Assembly (NCBI GenBank): GCA_027922465.2 | Contig: BQMF02000484.1 | Location: forward strand, 246,458-310,457 | Direction: 5' to 3' | DNA: 64,000 bases | From: Turritopsis dohrnii | Taxonomy: Eukaryota; Cnidaria; Hydrozoa; Anthoathecata; Oceaniidae | Shown: positions 1-11,039 of the stretch, piece by piece | How the letters are laid out: every line of letters begins with the position of its first letter | How positions within the stretch are numbered: the first letter of the stretch is position 1 | Position numbers and translations under genes: made by a program | The notes under the pieces: generated by a model | Seen by the model: the letters and a program-made list of their open reading frames with translations, nothing else | The model's database searches: none | What the model was told of the DNA's origin: nothing

Positions 1-1
1 A

Positions 2-2448
2 GAATTTCAGAAAAGGGGTCTACCTCATGTGCACATGCTGTTGCATCTTGGCAACGAATTTAAGTTGCGCAATGGTGATGACATTGATTCATTGATATCA
101 GCACGAATTCCAAATCGCGATCAAGAACCAGAACTTTATGAAATCATCAAATCCTGCATGGTCCATGGTCCATGTGGCCATTTGAATGTGTCTTCACCGT
201 GTATGCAAGATGGTAAGTGCAGCAAAAATTTTCCAAAGCAGTTCAACAATGGAACTGTTTTAAATGTGGATGTCTATCATTTATATCACCGACCAGATGA
301 CGGAAGAACTGTTCGAATTCGGAATATGGATCTTGACAACAGATGGATTGTCCCACACAATCCTTTCCTCAGCAAAAAGTACAATGCACATATAAACCTA
401 GAGGCCTGCGTTTCCATTAAAAGTGTCAAGTATTTGTACAAATACATTTACAAAGGACACGATACTGCTCATATTGAAATCAATGAGAGAATAGATCACG
501 ACGAAATCAAAACTTTTTTAGATGCGAGGTATGTATCTGCTCCAGAAGCTGTGTGGCGTTTATTCTCTTTTCAATGCACACTCAAAGTCATGCAATTTTA
601 CGACTTTCTGTTCACCTTCCAAATGAGCAGCAGATTTTTTTCAGAGAAGGACAGGAACAAGCAGCACTGGAAAGAGGTCTAGAGCACACTAAGTTAACTG
701 CTTGGTTCGAATTGAATTGTGTTGACGAGCAGGCACGTCAATATTTATATCCTGATATCCCCCACCATTATGTGTTTCAAACACGACAACGTAAGTGGGT
801 GACACGTCAGCGTGGAGCAGAAAAAATTGTAAGTAGAATGTACAATGCTAGCATTCGGCAGGGTGAAAGGTATTTCTTACGTGTGCTGTAGTTACATGTT
901 CCTGGTGCGACTTAATGGGATTTTATATAGATCTTTTAGGGAAGCGTGTATTGCACTAGGACTATTGGATGACAATACTTTGTGGATACGAACCATGGAA
1001 GAACTTGGCGAATCAGCAACTCCCTCTAAAATTCGCAAAGCGTTCTCTTTCTTTCTGATCCATGGAGAGCCAAGCAGTCCAGCTGAGTTGTGGGAAAGAT
1101 TTCGTGCTCACGTGATTGAAGATTTTTTGAGACACCAGCCGGAAGTACAAGCAGAGCAGTCAGCTCTTGGTAAAATTCAGGAAGTCCTGCAGCAATTTGG
1201 TAGGGTTGTTACTGACTTTGATTTACCGGCTTTTGAACAAGCTATTGCTGACGATCTACCAAATGCTGATGAAATGAGGGAAGAGGCCATCAACATGAGG
1301 AACACGTTGAATGCTGATCAACTTGCTGTTGCTGATGCAGTCCTAGATGCAGTGGCAACAAACGACAATAATAATGCTAAAGTTTTCTTCCTTGATGGAC
1401 CCGGTGGAACAGGTAAAACTTTCACGTACAATTACATCATTCGCGAGGTTATTGGAAGAAACCTATCAGTAAGTACGTGTGCATGGACTGGAATTGCAGC
1501 AACACTGTTACAAAATGGTAAGACAGTCCATTCTCTTTTTAAATTATCTGTTCCTGTATTGGACAATTCAACATGCAATGTCAAGCCTAACAGTAGGCAT
1601 GCCGATTTCTTACGTAGTCAGCATATTTTGATATTTGATGAAGCAAGTATGATTCTTAAGCATGCACTGGAGGCTATTGATAGAATGTTCAGAGATATCT
1701 GTAACAGTGATGTGCCTTTTGCTGGAAAGGTTGTTCATTTAGGTGGTGACTTTAGACAGACTCTTCCAGTAGTGAGAAGAGGCAGACCAGCTCAGATAGT
1801 GGAAGCATGCATCAAGAGCTCTGACTTGTGGCCAATAGTGCAAATCTTTCATCTAAATGTCAACATGAGAGCTGCACCTGGAGAAAGGGGATTTGCAGAA
1901 TTGCTACTTGAATTAGGAAGTGGAACGATACCGAAAAAAGTGGATGAGCCATTTAAAGACTCCATCGATATTCCGCATGAATGTGTTGTGCACGTAAATA
2001 ATGACATCGTCCATTCTATTTTTAGTGATGCTGGAGGAGAGGATATGTCGAGTCGTGTAATTCTGACACCAACCAATGATGAGGCTTTAGCAATTAATGA
2101 ACGGATTCTTCAGGGAATGCCTGGTGAAACAGCCACATACTTTAGCGTCGATTCTGTTGTTTCTGATGAGCAAGAAGAGCTTGACCTGTATCCGATGGAG
2201 TTCATCAATTCGCTTACTCCTTCTGGAATGCCTCCACACCGGTTGAACTTGAAAGTCAACAGTATAGTGATGCTGCTGCGAAATTTATCATTGAAGGACG
2301 GTTTATGCAACGGCACCCGATTTGTCATCCGTAATCTCCGAGAGAATATCCTTGATTGTGAAGTGCTGAGGGGTATCTTCGCTGGAAATCGGGTGGATCT
2401 GTTTGTCCTATGCAATTACCATAAACAAAAGTCAATTACATTGAATCG
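2..2448 (+). pseudogene. Helitron Rep-helicase gene, 5' end outside window, broken
   Basis: The frame is open from the left edge. It encodes the end of the HUH nuclease (LPHVHMLLHL, about 24-53) and the tyrosine segment KYLYKYIYKGHD (about 428-463), which cleave and join DNA in rolling-circle transposition. The frame breaks after VWRLF near 570 and resumes at 559 in another frame (HTQSHAILRLSVHLPN). A TAG follows ERYFLRVL at 889, and a short piece is missing before the Pif1-type helicase starts near 920. The helicase has Walker A GPGGTGKT (1397-1420), Walker B LIFDEAS (about 1628) and SF1 blocks up to LTPSGMPPHRLNLKV. Near 2400 about 40 residues are missing, and the motif VI remnant SYAITINKSQ is seen in another frame before homology stops. 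It is a dead copy related to the minus-strand gene at 31.2-35.5 kb. Confidence 0.9.
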
Positions 2449-2457
2449 AATTACTTG

Positions 2458-2600
2458 AGTGTAAAATTAGATTAGATGACCTAGAAATTAGATTAGTTTA
2501 CTTTAAATGGATTAGATTGAATGTGCCAAATGATTAGTATATAGCATTAGATTAGATTACCTTGAACTTTGAGTAGATTGAAGATTGAATAGATTATGGA
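2458..2600. repeat. Degenerate GATTAG-rich low-complexity stretch
   Basis: Directly after the truncated Helitron gene, the sequence repeats loose variants of ATTAGATTAG and TAGATTGAA about ten times. No coding frame is visible. It may be a decayed minisatellite or the scar of the deletion that removed the Helitron 3' end. Confidence 0.4.
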
Positions 2601-2701
2601 AAAATATTGGAACGGCAACGAGCCGGGTGGAGGAGTGGCAAAAAGCTGTTGTATGTGTGACATATTGTTATTTATTCCCTTTTTTTGAGATTCTGATGTC
2701 A

Positions 2702-3453
2702 TTAAAGGGAAATTAAGCCTTAAAATTTTTTTTCTGATTTTGAGCATGAAATACTTCATTTATCCTACAGGAACACCTTTTTATGTATAAAAGGTATTCC
2801 AAATGAAAAAAACTGCTAAAAAAACAACTTAGTTAAATCGCCATTATAGCTTTCGTTATAAATATCATGACGTCACAGAGCGAATTTCATTTGCAGAAAT
2901 ATCAGACGTAGGGAGCACAGATGGAAATTAGGAAGTAGGCAGGCATGTTTTTTACGTCTATGTTCTAAAGATGTGAGAAAAGGTAGAAAAACAACATAAA
3001 TACGAAAATATTTATCATTCATCAACATAAATGTAAAATAAGTTTTTCAGCAACGATTCAAGAAAAATAAAAATAGTCATTACCGAAGATTTCATTTTTT
3101 ATACATCCAAAATATACACATTTGTTTAAAAACTCGCTTACGCACATATACCTGCTATAAATCTAAAACGTAATACTTTTTAATAAAGGTTTTATATCAC
3201 AAAGAACTTAATAACTTTCATCAACAAAAACAAAATATTGTAGTTTATGTAATCTTTACAAAAACAGCAATCGCGCTGTGACGTCAAAATTTCCATCTCA
3301 GAGCACTGCAATGGCGTCCGTTGTTAGATACTAAATAACGAAAAACTGAGTATAAATATCATTTAAAATAATTTTTAATGATCACAGAAGATTAATGAGA
3401 CCTTTCTGCAGCTAGTATAAAAAGTTTTTGATAAAGGCTTAATTTCCCTTTAA
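2702..3453. mobile_element. MITE with TTAA target duplication (744 bp)
   Basis: The element starts at 2706 with AGGGAAATTAAGCCTT and ends at 3449 with the exact inverse AAGGCTTAATTTCCCT. TTAA stands immediately outside each end (2702-2705 and 3450-3453). A second inverted pair lies further in: TGACGTCACAGAGCG near 2869 and the inverse of TGACGTCACAGCGCG near 3277. No transposase frame is present. TTAA duplications are used by piggyBac and Kolobok transposons; the family cannot be settled by eye. Confidence 0.7.
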
Positions 3454-4540
3454 AAAGGAAGTTTTATCATTGTTATACTGTAGCATATGTCCATACATGT
3501 TGAACTTCATGGTTTCTTTTAAAAATTGGTATGAATGTTTGGCTTATAATTCTTTTCCTTTTTTAACCTGATAGTCCATTACTATTTTTTGTACCTGCAG
3601 TTCTCTTAGATTTTATTTTATTTTTTAGATAACGAGACAAAGCGTAAACCTCTACACATAATTTGTATGTTATGTAGCTTTGGATTGAGACACGTGGGTA
3701 AGAAATCTTTTGAAAATATTCCTCCTAACTTGAGGCTTAACTTTGAGAGATTGGTCTATGTTTATTGAGATAATAGAAAGTTAGGAAGTTAGACATGGCT
3801 GCATGTTCACAAGTGGTTTTGTTTATAATTTAGTGACATCCCCCACCCTTTTTTCAAAAGTTACCATTTCTTGCAAGTCCCAATAAGCATTGTTTACTTT
3901 AATTACATATTCAGTTTCTTCTGAAAGAATAGACTTAGTCAATCCCCTTTGGCTTGGCATAACCAGAAGTTTTCCCCATAGAGTTGGTATAATAATCACA
4001 TGTGTTTCATATATTCTTGAGGAAAACTAACATGCTTATAAGAAGTAACTTTGTTCCACAGTTTTTCTCTATAAAAGTGTTTAAAGTGATTTCAGTTGCT
4101 GCCTTATGTAAGCATCTCCCGATGATTTCATTTTGTTTTGTGAATACTGCTTTCAATTCAATAAAAAGCTTCATTAAATCTTTGCTTTTCTTTTCAGTTC
4201 GCAGTTTAAATAATAATAATATAGGTATGTCCATTTCATTTGGCAAAATATTTCTATGATTCACTCTAAAAATGTACCTTTATGGTTGTTGCTTACTAAA
4301 TTTTTAGATATGGAGAGGCTGCTTCGTAAGTAGCTCTGTTATAGTCGTTTCCTATTTTTTATAATTGGTTTTAATGTGTAGGTATGTCATTCATAATTCA
4401 TTCCATAATTTAGAAAATTTACAAATTGACGATGAAAAGGAGCCAGATACACAAGTCAGTAAAAATTCATATAACCTTATTATTATTATCATTCTTCAAC
4501 TAAAGATAACTTCTTATTATAGTTGCAGTATATACCAGGT
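3454..4540. other. Intergenic, no supported gene
   Basis: AT-rich sequence. Short open frames of about 85 codons occur on both strands around 4000-4264 and mirror one another, as expected in a base-skewed stretch without genes. No recognisable domain, RNA gene or element end was seen. Confidence 0.4.
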
Positions 4541-4680
4541 TCCTGCGGGAACCACTGGCATGAGGAGGGCCAACCGCCAATGTCGCCCTCGGTTTGTGGT
4601 TCCCTCCAGACCACACGCAGTGGCAGCCGGGGGCAGGGCGGCGGAAAAGCCTGAAATACGCACAGGCTGCGGCCATATTG
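4541..4680. other. GC-rich patch of unknown origin
   Basis: About 140 bases with clearly higher GC than all neighbours, beginning with the small hairpin GGTTCC-TGC-GGGAACC. A plus-strand frame of 122 codons (4365-4733) runs through it with an Arg/Ala/Gly-rich stretch, but the 5' half of that frame is AT-rich sequence of different character, so the frame may be accidental. It could be a piece of a retroelement or SINE. Confidence 0.3.
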
Positions 4681-4784
4681 AAGCTTTTAGATACACCGCC
4701 GCTTTAGTTCGACATTATTGGTTATTGTTTTGATGGTTTCATGAAGACACCTTGCTTTCAAAAGTCTATATATCTATAAAGCTA

Positions 4785-5040
4785 TATATTGAGACCCAAG
4801 TGGAACGCGAAGTTTAGTGAAAATTAGTAAATTATGATTTTTCAAGGTCCTCGATACAAGCGATGGTGTGACGAAAAATTAAGTCCTAAATTTTTGGGGG
4901 GACGGGTTTGTGACGTCATCAAAATCTTTGATCAACAATATCTCTGCAACCGTTGGTCGCCCAAAACAATCCCATATACTTTTTTAATCAGTTTTTGGAG
5001 CTCTACAACATGGGTATACATTCCGGTTGTGATCCCTTAA
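4785..5040 (+). repeat. Helitron-associated repeat, copy 1
   Basis: Contains the words GACGGGTTTGTGACGTCATC, ATATCTCTGCAACCGTTGGT and GAGCTCTACAACATGG in this order. The same order, diverged, is found at 7396-7690 and 7700-7825. It lies just before a Helitron-type 3' hairpin and 5' terminus, so it is probably the subterminal part of a Helitron family. Confidence 0.55.
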
Positions 5041-5103
5041 CTTTTCACACCTCTTGCAACACGGGAAGGAAGGGATTTGACATATGATTTTTGCAGTTAG
5101 ATA

Positions 5104-5190
5104 TGGTAAAACTTTTTTACCCTGGTTAATATCTTCCATACATTAATAGCCGATTCTCCGTTTGTTTGTTTGTTTGTTTGTTTGTCCTCA
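5104..5190 (+). mobile_element. Helitron 3' hairpin joined to a Helitron 5' terminus (decayed)
   Basis: The hairpin GGTAAAACTTTTTTACC (about 5105-5121) is followed by a short spacer and then by CATTAATAGCCGATTCTC and TTTGT repeats. The same order, better preserved, occurs at 23288-23350. There the hairpin is followed by CTAG and a clean 5' TC end. Here the CTAG is degraded. This marks a second copy of a tail-to-head Helitron junction. Confidence 0.5.
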
Positions 5191-5438
5191 AGTCATGCAA
5201 AATGGTAGATTGAGTTGTGAGAGTGAATGTTTTATTTTATTTCATAAAATCTCTGTACGATATAACAATGCATTTTTCTAACTATGTGCTCCGTATCAAC
5301 TCCGCAGAGCTTGTTTCCCACCTCTATCAACACATTCCGAAGAAGCTTCGTTATACTACGGTCTTCATAATTTATTATCGGGTTACATCTAAATATATCA
5401 TTTGAATCATTGAATAAATATTCTCGTTTTCATACGTT

Positions 5439-6775
5439 ATGGATAATACGAATCCTATAAATGGCGAAACATCAAGAGAGGTCGAAATAACAGCAACGCT
5501 TGATGTTTCTAATCCTACGAACGATTTGGTGGGTCCACAGGCAATTCTCATCAACCCCCATCCCACACATGAATCAGTGGGACAACAGGCAGTGACTGGC
5601 TCACTAGTGAGCTCAGCTGTACTGAGGGGAAGGAAACGTAAAGCAAAATTGAAGAAATCACAGAAATCGAAGAAAAGAGATCTTCTTCCAGGTCATCTTC
5701 ATCGTCATGGACATCAGACAACAGTGGTAGTGAGGACGACAATGTGATATCTAAACGCTTCACAATTAGATCGAAAAAAGATAAATACAGATGGTCACTG
5801 ACAGAGGAAATGGCCAAATATGCCAATCTCCAGAAAAACACCTATATTCCTAAACAAGAAATTCATGAGAGTCTTTTGGAGAGAATCCCCATTCCAGATA
5901 ATCTCCAAAAGCCACGTGAGCTGGATGACTTTGCAAAGGTTTTGATTAAAGAACCTACATCACAGATACAACAGAGGATGTGGATGTAAACATGCATGAA
6001 CTACTTGGACTAGTAGAGCAAACTGTATTACTCCTAGGTCAAGCCATAAACAGCACTACATGCCCACGTAGATTAAACGTCCTCAAAGACATTTTGAAAG
6101 ATACCAAGATACCAAGGACCTCTCATTAACAGAGGCAATCAGTCATCAAGACAAAATCAACAACATTCGAATCAGAGGAGACAGTCACACAGTCATCAAC
6201 AATCATCAAGAAGAGGAAACTTCAATCAGGATAAGAGAAAGTTCAAGGTTTATAAACATAACTTTTTCCTGCAAAACCAATCTCTGTTTCCAAAGGAAAA
6301 GTTGAAGCTTGTTCATCCAGTAGTAAAAAGTTTATTTGCAAAGGAAATTCCAAAGGTACCATTGGCAGGAAGACTAAAATACTTCCTGAGGAAACCAAAC
6401 CGAGGAAACCAAAAAGGTGGAAACAGAGATACAGGAGATGCTGGGGAAAGGAGCGATACAGAAAGTCCTACCTTGTGCCCATCAGTATGTCAGCAATCTA
6501 TTCCTAGTGGGAAAAAAGGATAGAGGAAACAGACCTGTGGTCAATCTAAAGCAATTAAACTCTTACCTCCCCTACGAACATTTCAAAATGGAAAATTTAA
6601 CCCACTTAAAGAATATTCTTCAGAAGGGAGACTACATGTGCAAATTGGACATGAAGGACGCCTATTTCTGCGTGCCTCTAGGGAAACAATCCAGAAAATA
6701 TTTGAGGTTTCGTTTTACAGGAAACCTATACGAGTTCATTTGCCTTTGTTTTGGCCTAGGTCCGACCCCACGATA
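5439..6775 (+). pseudogene. DIRS-type retrotransposon 5' part (gag and reverse transcriptase start)
   Basis: Three frames hold parts of one DIRS coding unit. A gag-like protein starts with MDNTNPING (5439), shifts frame near 5640 into an Arg/Ser-rich stretch, and continues as YRWSLTEEMAKYANL and LDDFAKVLIKE (5744-5989). A linker with KLVHPVVKSLFAKEI follows (about 6305), then the reverse transcriptase from 6417 with VNLKQLNSYLPYEHF and KLDMKDAYFCVPL. Homology stops at CFGLGP near 6765, before the YxDD box. DIRS elements replicate through RNA and integrate with a tyrosine recombinase; the matching 3' part seen at 57.7-59.2 kb belongs to another copy. The frame breaks make it dead. Confidence 0.8.
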
Positions 6776-7395
6776 TAACAATCCCACCTCCCGACCCACA
6801 TCAACCACTATCAACATGCATTTTTCTTTCTCTTTAGGTTTTACGAACTTTCGATTGAGAAGACAAACAGATCAAAAGTTTTCTTCTGAAAAATAAAGCA
6901 TTAGCTTTCACTTAAATCTTGTTGTTTTTTCTCACCCGTCATGACAATCACAAACTTCTTCTTTGTTTTTACCCGTAGGAAAAAGAGGGAGGGGCGAATG
7001 CAAAATAAACTAAAAATGGTGTACATAAAGGCAGTATTAAAATGATAACAATGATAATGGCAAGTCGGACTATTGAGGGCTGGATACTCGGTTTGGAGTA
7101 TTTGAATCACGCATGGTTCATATCCGTTGCAGTTATTGTACTGATGGAACCGTTAACCATGCCCTCATCCTTGCTAATAATGGCACAAAAAAAAAAGGAA
7201 AGGAAAGGAACAATAATAGCAACAACAACAGAAACTCGCTTTCCGTGGAGCTTCAACGGAGCACATAGTTGGAAGAAATGCATTGTTATATCGTACTTCG
7301 ATTCTATTCATAAAATCGCAATTACATTGCGGCCACTTTGCGGCCTTACGTAATTGGCTAATTTCATTTTGTGTAACATCAGTGTGAAACCATTG
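6776..7395. other. Intergenic, no supported gene
   Basis: Sequence between the broken DIRS fragment and the next Helitron-associated repeat. It holds an A-run near 7186 and some short open frames without recognisable domains. Nothing else could be supported. Confidence 0.4.
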
Positions 7396-7825
7396 TATTG
7401 AGACCCTAATCGAATGCGAGGTTTAGGGAAAATTATCTCGTTAACCAATAGAGATAACTGACGTTTTTTGGGGTCCACTATATTGGTCATTGGGTGACAA
7501 AGAAATTTGGGCAAAATGTTTGGGGACGGGGCTGTATGACCTCATCAAAACTTTTGATCGACGATATCTCCGAAACGGTGCGTCATGGACATATGATCCT
7601 ATATATTTTCTTGCTCAGAATTTCGAGCTCTACATGATGGTAAAACTTTCCATTGTGAATTCCTTAATTCCAATTTAGTGAACTCAAATTTAGGCAAAAT
7701 TTTTTTTGGGTATGGGTCTGTGAGGTCATCAAAATCTTTTAATGATGATATCTCTGTAACAGTTGGTCGTAGCGGAACGTTCCCATACATTTTTTTTATC
7801 AGTTTTTCCAGCTCTACAACATGGT
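7396..7825 (+). repeat. Helitron-associated repeat, copies 2 and 3 in tandem
   Basis: Two further diverged copies of the repeat at 4785: one at about 7396-7690 (GACCTCATCAAAACTTTTGA, GATATCTCCGAAACGGTG, GAGCTCTACATGATGG) and one at about 7700-7825 (GAGGTCATCAAAATCTTTTA, GATATCTCTGTAACAGTTGG, AGCTCTACAACATGG). They directly precede the Helitron coding fragment at 7838. Confidence 0.55.
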
Positions 7826-7837
7826 TACACTTTTTTA

Positions 7838-8582
7838 GTTTTTAGATAGAAAGGTTTGTTGAAGATTATTATCACAGTTTCGACTTTTCTTTTTATTTCG
7901 TATTTGTCAGTTTCCTTATTCTTCTGCCTAGATTTGTGCTGTTTATTCACAGTGAGTATAACTATCTCTTTCTCTTTTGTTATTAGTGTTTCTGAACTGT
8001 GTGATGTTTAATGTAAGAAACATTAATATTATTCCTGGCTTCCAAGCAGTTTTTAGGAATGGTCAGTTTGTGCTCCAGCCTCCTGATCAGCCGCATATGC
8101 GCTCTGTAATTCAGCGTCGGCATGCACATGAGGATGTGGCTGAAGCAAGGCGCCAACATCTTCAGCAAAACATTAATATCCAACCACTAGATATTCGGCA
8201 TGTCCCATCAGAAAATGAACGACTTCGAATCAATAATGCTGAAAGACGTGCTCAGTTTCGTCGAATTGAAGGTGATGGTCAAAGAATAGCCCGGCGAAAT
8301 ACAAATGTCCATCGCATGAGGGCTAGGCGGGCTAATCAACCCTTGCATCGTGCTGCTCGGCAAGACCAACTACCTGAGCTATACTATCTTGGTGCTTTGG
8401 ACAAAGTCTGTCAGTTTTGTGGTGCCAGGATGTTTGCTAAGGAAACTAATTTCAAGTGTTGTCACAATGGTAAAGTTCATTTAGATAACATTTATTATCC
8501 TAATGACCTTAAAGATCTTTTAGTAGGTGATAACAATCAAGCAAAGAACTTTCAAGAAAATATTCCAAAGTTCAACATATAA
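7838..8582 (+). pseudogene. Helitron 5' fragment with N-terminal zinc-finger exon
   Basis: From TTTTTAGATAGAAAGGTTTG onward this matches, on the opposite strand, the region upstream of and including the first exon of the Helitron at 35.0-35.7 kb. The reading frame (about 8004-8582) gives NIIPGFQAVFRNGQFVLQPP, an Arg-rich segment (ERLRINNAERRAQFRRIEGD) and the zinc-binding motif CQFCGARMF...FKCCHNGK. In the related copy an intron donor is likely at CHNG/GTAAAG; here the frame simply reads through it. Rep and helicase domains are absent, so this is a 5' remnant. Confidence 0.75.
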
Positions 8583-9102
8583 TTCAGATAATCATGGTTG
8601 ATATGCTTCAGTTATTTGAGTAGGCTGAAACTGTTTATTAAACCCTGATATAATTGAAAGATTATCTGGTTTAGTACCACATTTAATCTGGTTTAGTACC
8701 ACATTTACTTATCCCCTCAAAAAAATATTTATCTGCTTCAGTTGATCCAGCATACTTTTTTTGTTTCCTTTTGTTGGGTATCTCACCATGTACTTGGTAA
8801 TCTAAGTGTTTCTTCTATATTTTTGGTGCAGAAAAGTCAATATCTTTCACTTTCTTGTATTCAACATTGCTGTAACATGGTATCAACCAGTATTCTTTTG
8901 CTTTGGTGCAAGTTTGACAGCAAACTATAACAGAAATAAGTCTTTATTGAATCTATTGATTATGAAGTCCTACATTCCTAAATTACATTCACTCTGCCAG
9001 ACACAAGTATTCCATTTCCAAATGTCAATACAAATAACAACAACAGCGTTTGATTCATTTGATACTCGTTCAAAACATATGGAAGCCGACAAGAGCCAGT
9101 CA
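8583..9102. other. Intergenic, short direct repeat
   Basis: No gene supported. A 22-base direct repeat ATCTGGTTTAGTACCACATT occurs twice in tandem near 8666-8707. The remainder is AT-rich and without recognisable domains. Confidence 0.4.
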
Positions 9103-9116
9103 TTGTTTCTTTTTTT

Positions 9117-9203
9117 GAGGTGTCGCGATTTCGTTTTTGAGGTGTCAACATTTCATTTTGGAGGTGTCAACATTTCTTTTTTGAGGTGTCGCAATTTCAT
9201 TTT
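9117..9203 (+). repeat. Left terminal repeat cluster (AGGTGTC words)
   Basis: Four tandem units GAGGTGTCGCGATTTC, GAGGTGTCAACATTTC, GAGGTGTCAACATTTC and GAGGTGTCGCAATTTC separated by T-rich spacers. The inverse cluster at 20831-20890 has AGGTGTCGCGATTTC, GAGGTGTTACAATTTC and GTGTTGACATTTC. Such clustered subterminal words could be transposase binding sites. Confidence 0.6.
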
Positions 9204-9722
9204 CCATGCGGTTGGGATTTGTTATCGTTGGTAAACGAACAAGTTAAAATACAACATGGTGGAAAAGCACGAGTTTTGTAGTCTATGTGGTGCTGCTGTA
9301 GAAGAGGCTGGCAAATATTGTTTTAAATGTTCTCATAAACTGAAAGAGTCTAACGAGAATATCGAAAGACAGGAGTTTAAAAGAAAGATAACGTACAAAG
9401 AGTTTCTTATCAAGAAAGAAGATGAACAAAGAGGCTTTCTTAACAAAAACAAGTCAAAATAATAAAGACAAGACCCCTGAATATGTCACTATAAATATTG
9501 GCATTATATCTGAAAAGGAAGGTGGAAAGTAAAATATCAGTAACTGTTTTGAAAAATGCTGATGCAAAGGCTGTACTGAATGCTGGTATTACAAAATTAA
9601 GCAAACACAACCAATATTTTTGTGGTATGGAAAAGTTATTATTATTGTATTCCTGCGTAAGCAAGGAATACTTTGAAACCGTTCGTGTTTTTTTTGTTTT
9701 TTTTTTTACTGTCCAAACCTAG

Positions 9723-11039
9723 ACCAATTTTTGTCGATGGGAAATAGTCAGTCAAATCCTCTAAGTTCCAAACTTACATTTTTTCTATGCTTTAAATATC
9801 TTAACTCACACTACATTCATTGTGTGCAAGTACTTTGCTTGAAAAGACTCTAAAGGTGTATAATATAAGCTCTACTGAAAGGAATAGTTGACATATGGCT
9901 AAATCGCAGATGCCAAGGTAGAAATGTTTTTCACGTGAGTCTTATGCAACGTTCTCACGTTTTCCGTAGTTGTTTTAAAAATGGAAGCGAAGAAGCACGC
10001 GTAGATCTGAGAAAATTTCTTGGTTGAATATATGGATATAGAAGAGGTTATAGCTACGGCTGTCAAACTTAAAAGAATCAACAACATTTATGATCCAAAC
10101 TGATAATCTACGTGAAACTAATACTCTTAGTAGTTATTCGTGATAAATAAGCAGTTTTTGATGCTTCAAATCAGATATGAACGACTACAAAAACGGTATG
10201 CTTACATCGATTTAAAAAAATGCGTAAGGTTTCTAATAGTCTTTTTCTAAATATAATACAATTTTCTATTTCATGTTCCTAGGTAAGCTATCCTGTTTTT
10301 ATAAAGCTCTGGAATCTTGAAGCACAGCTCATCTTCCTCATCAGCTTATACCCATTTTATTAATCAATAGATGACCACTTTTTTAATTGACTAGTCGAAT
10401 TTAAAATATTGTATGATTCTAAAATTTGTATACTATCAAGCTGACGATAAAAAGGAAACACAGATATTTTTATTATTTTGCAAGGCCAAGTAAAAGTTTT
10501 TATTATGAAGTTCAGGTACAAACAACATAAAGATTTTCATACTGTATAGTTTTAAAAGGAGTATTTTGAAACGTCCACGGAAGAGTGTTCTCTAACGGAT
10601 TTTTAAACTGACCGGCTTCCTTTTTAAGCTTGATCTCCGGCAAAATTTTTCAAAGTCTCTTAACTTTTATGATGCTCTTGGGAATGTAATTAAATGAATT
10701 CGAAGTTATTACTTCTTAAGCACAAACTTTTCATTACTTAATAACTTCTTGAAGATTCTTTAGGGAATACAACTTTGAATAAAAATCTTTCTCAAAAAAA
10801 CTCTAAATTGAAGCAAGAATAAAGTTTCATATGAGACAACAAAGTTTAATTGTTATTGTTGTTAAAAGGTAAAATGTAAAATACTGCAAACATCATTCTG
10901 CATTATGCATATCATTTTAAAGCGTGAACTAACATTCATTTCTTTCTGAAAAGCCTCCAGAAAGTCTTCCAGTCATCTGCAGGAATACTTCTGCCCGGTA
11001 GGGCATCTTGTTATTATTATTATCATTATTATTAACGAA
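9723..11039. other. No supported gene (interior of decayed transposon)
   Basis: AT-rich sequence between the first HECT-gene pieces and the LINE. Short open frames show no recognisable domains; missing exons of the HECT gene may lie here but could not be identified. Confidence 0.35.

Noticed and set aside
4002..4264. Overlapping 85-codon frames on both strands
   Set aside because: Mirror frames in AT-skewed sequence without domains.
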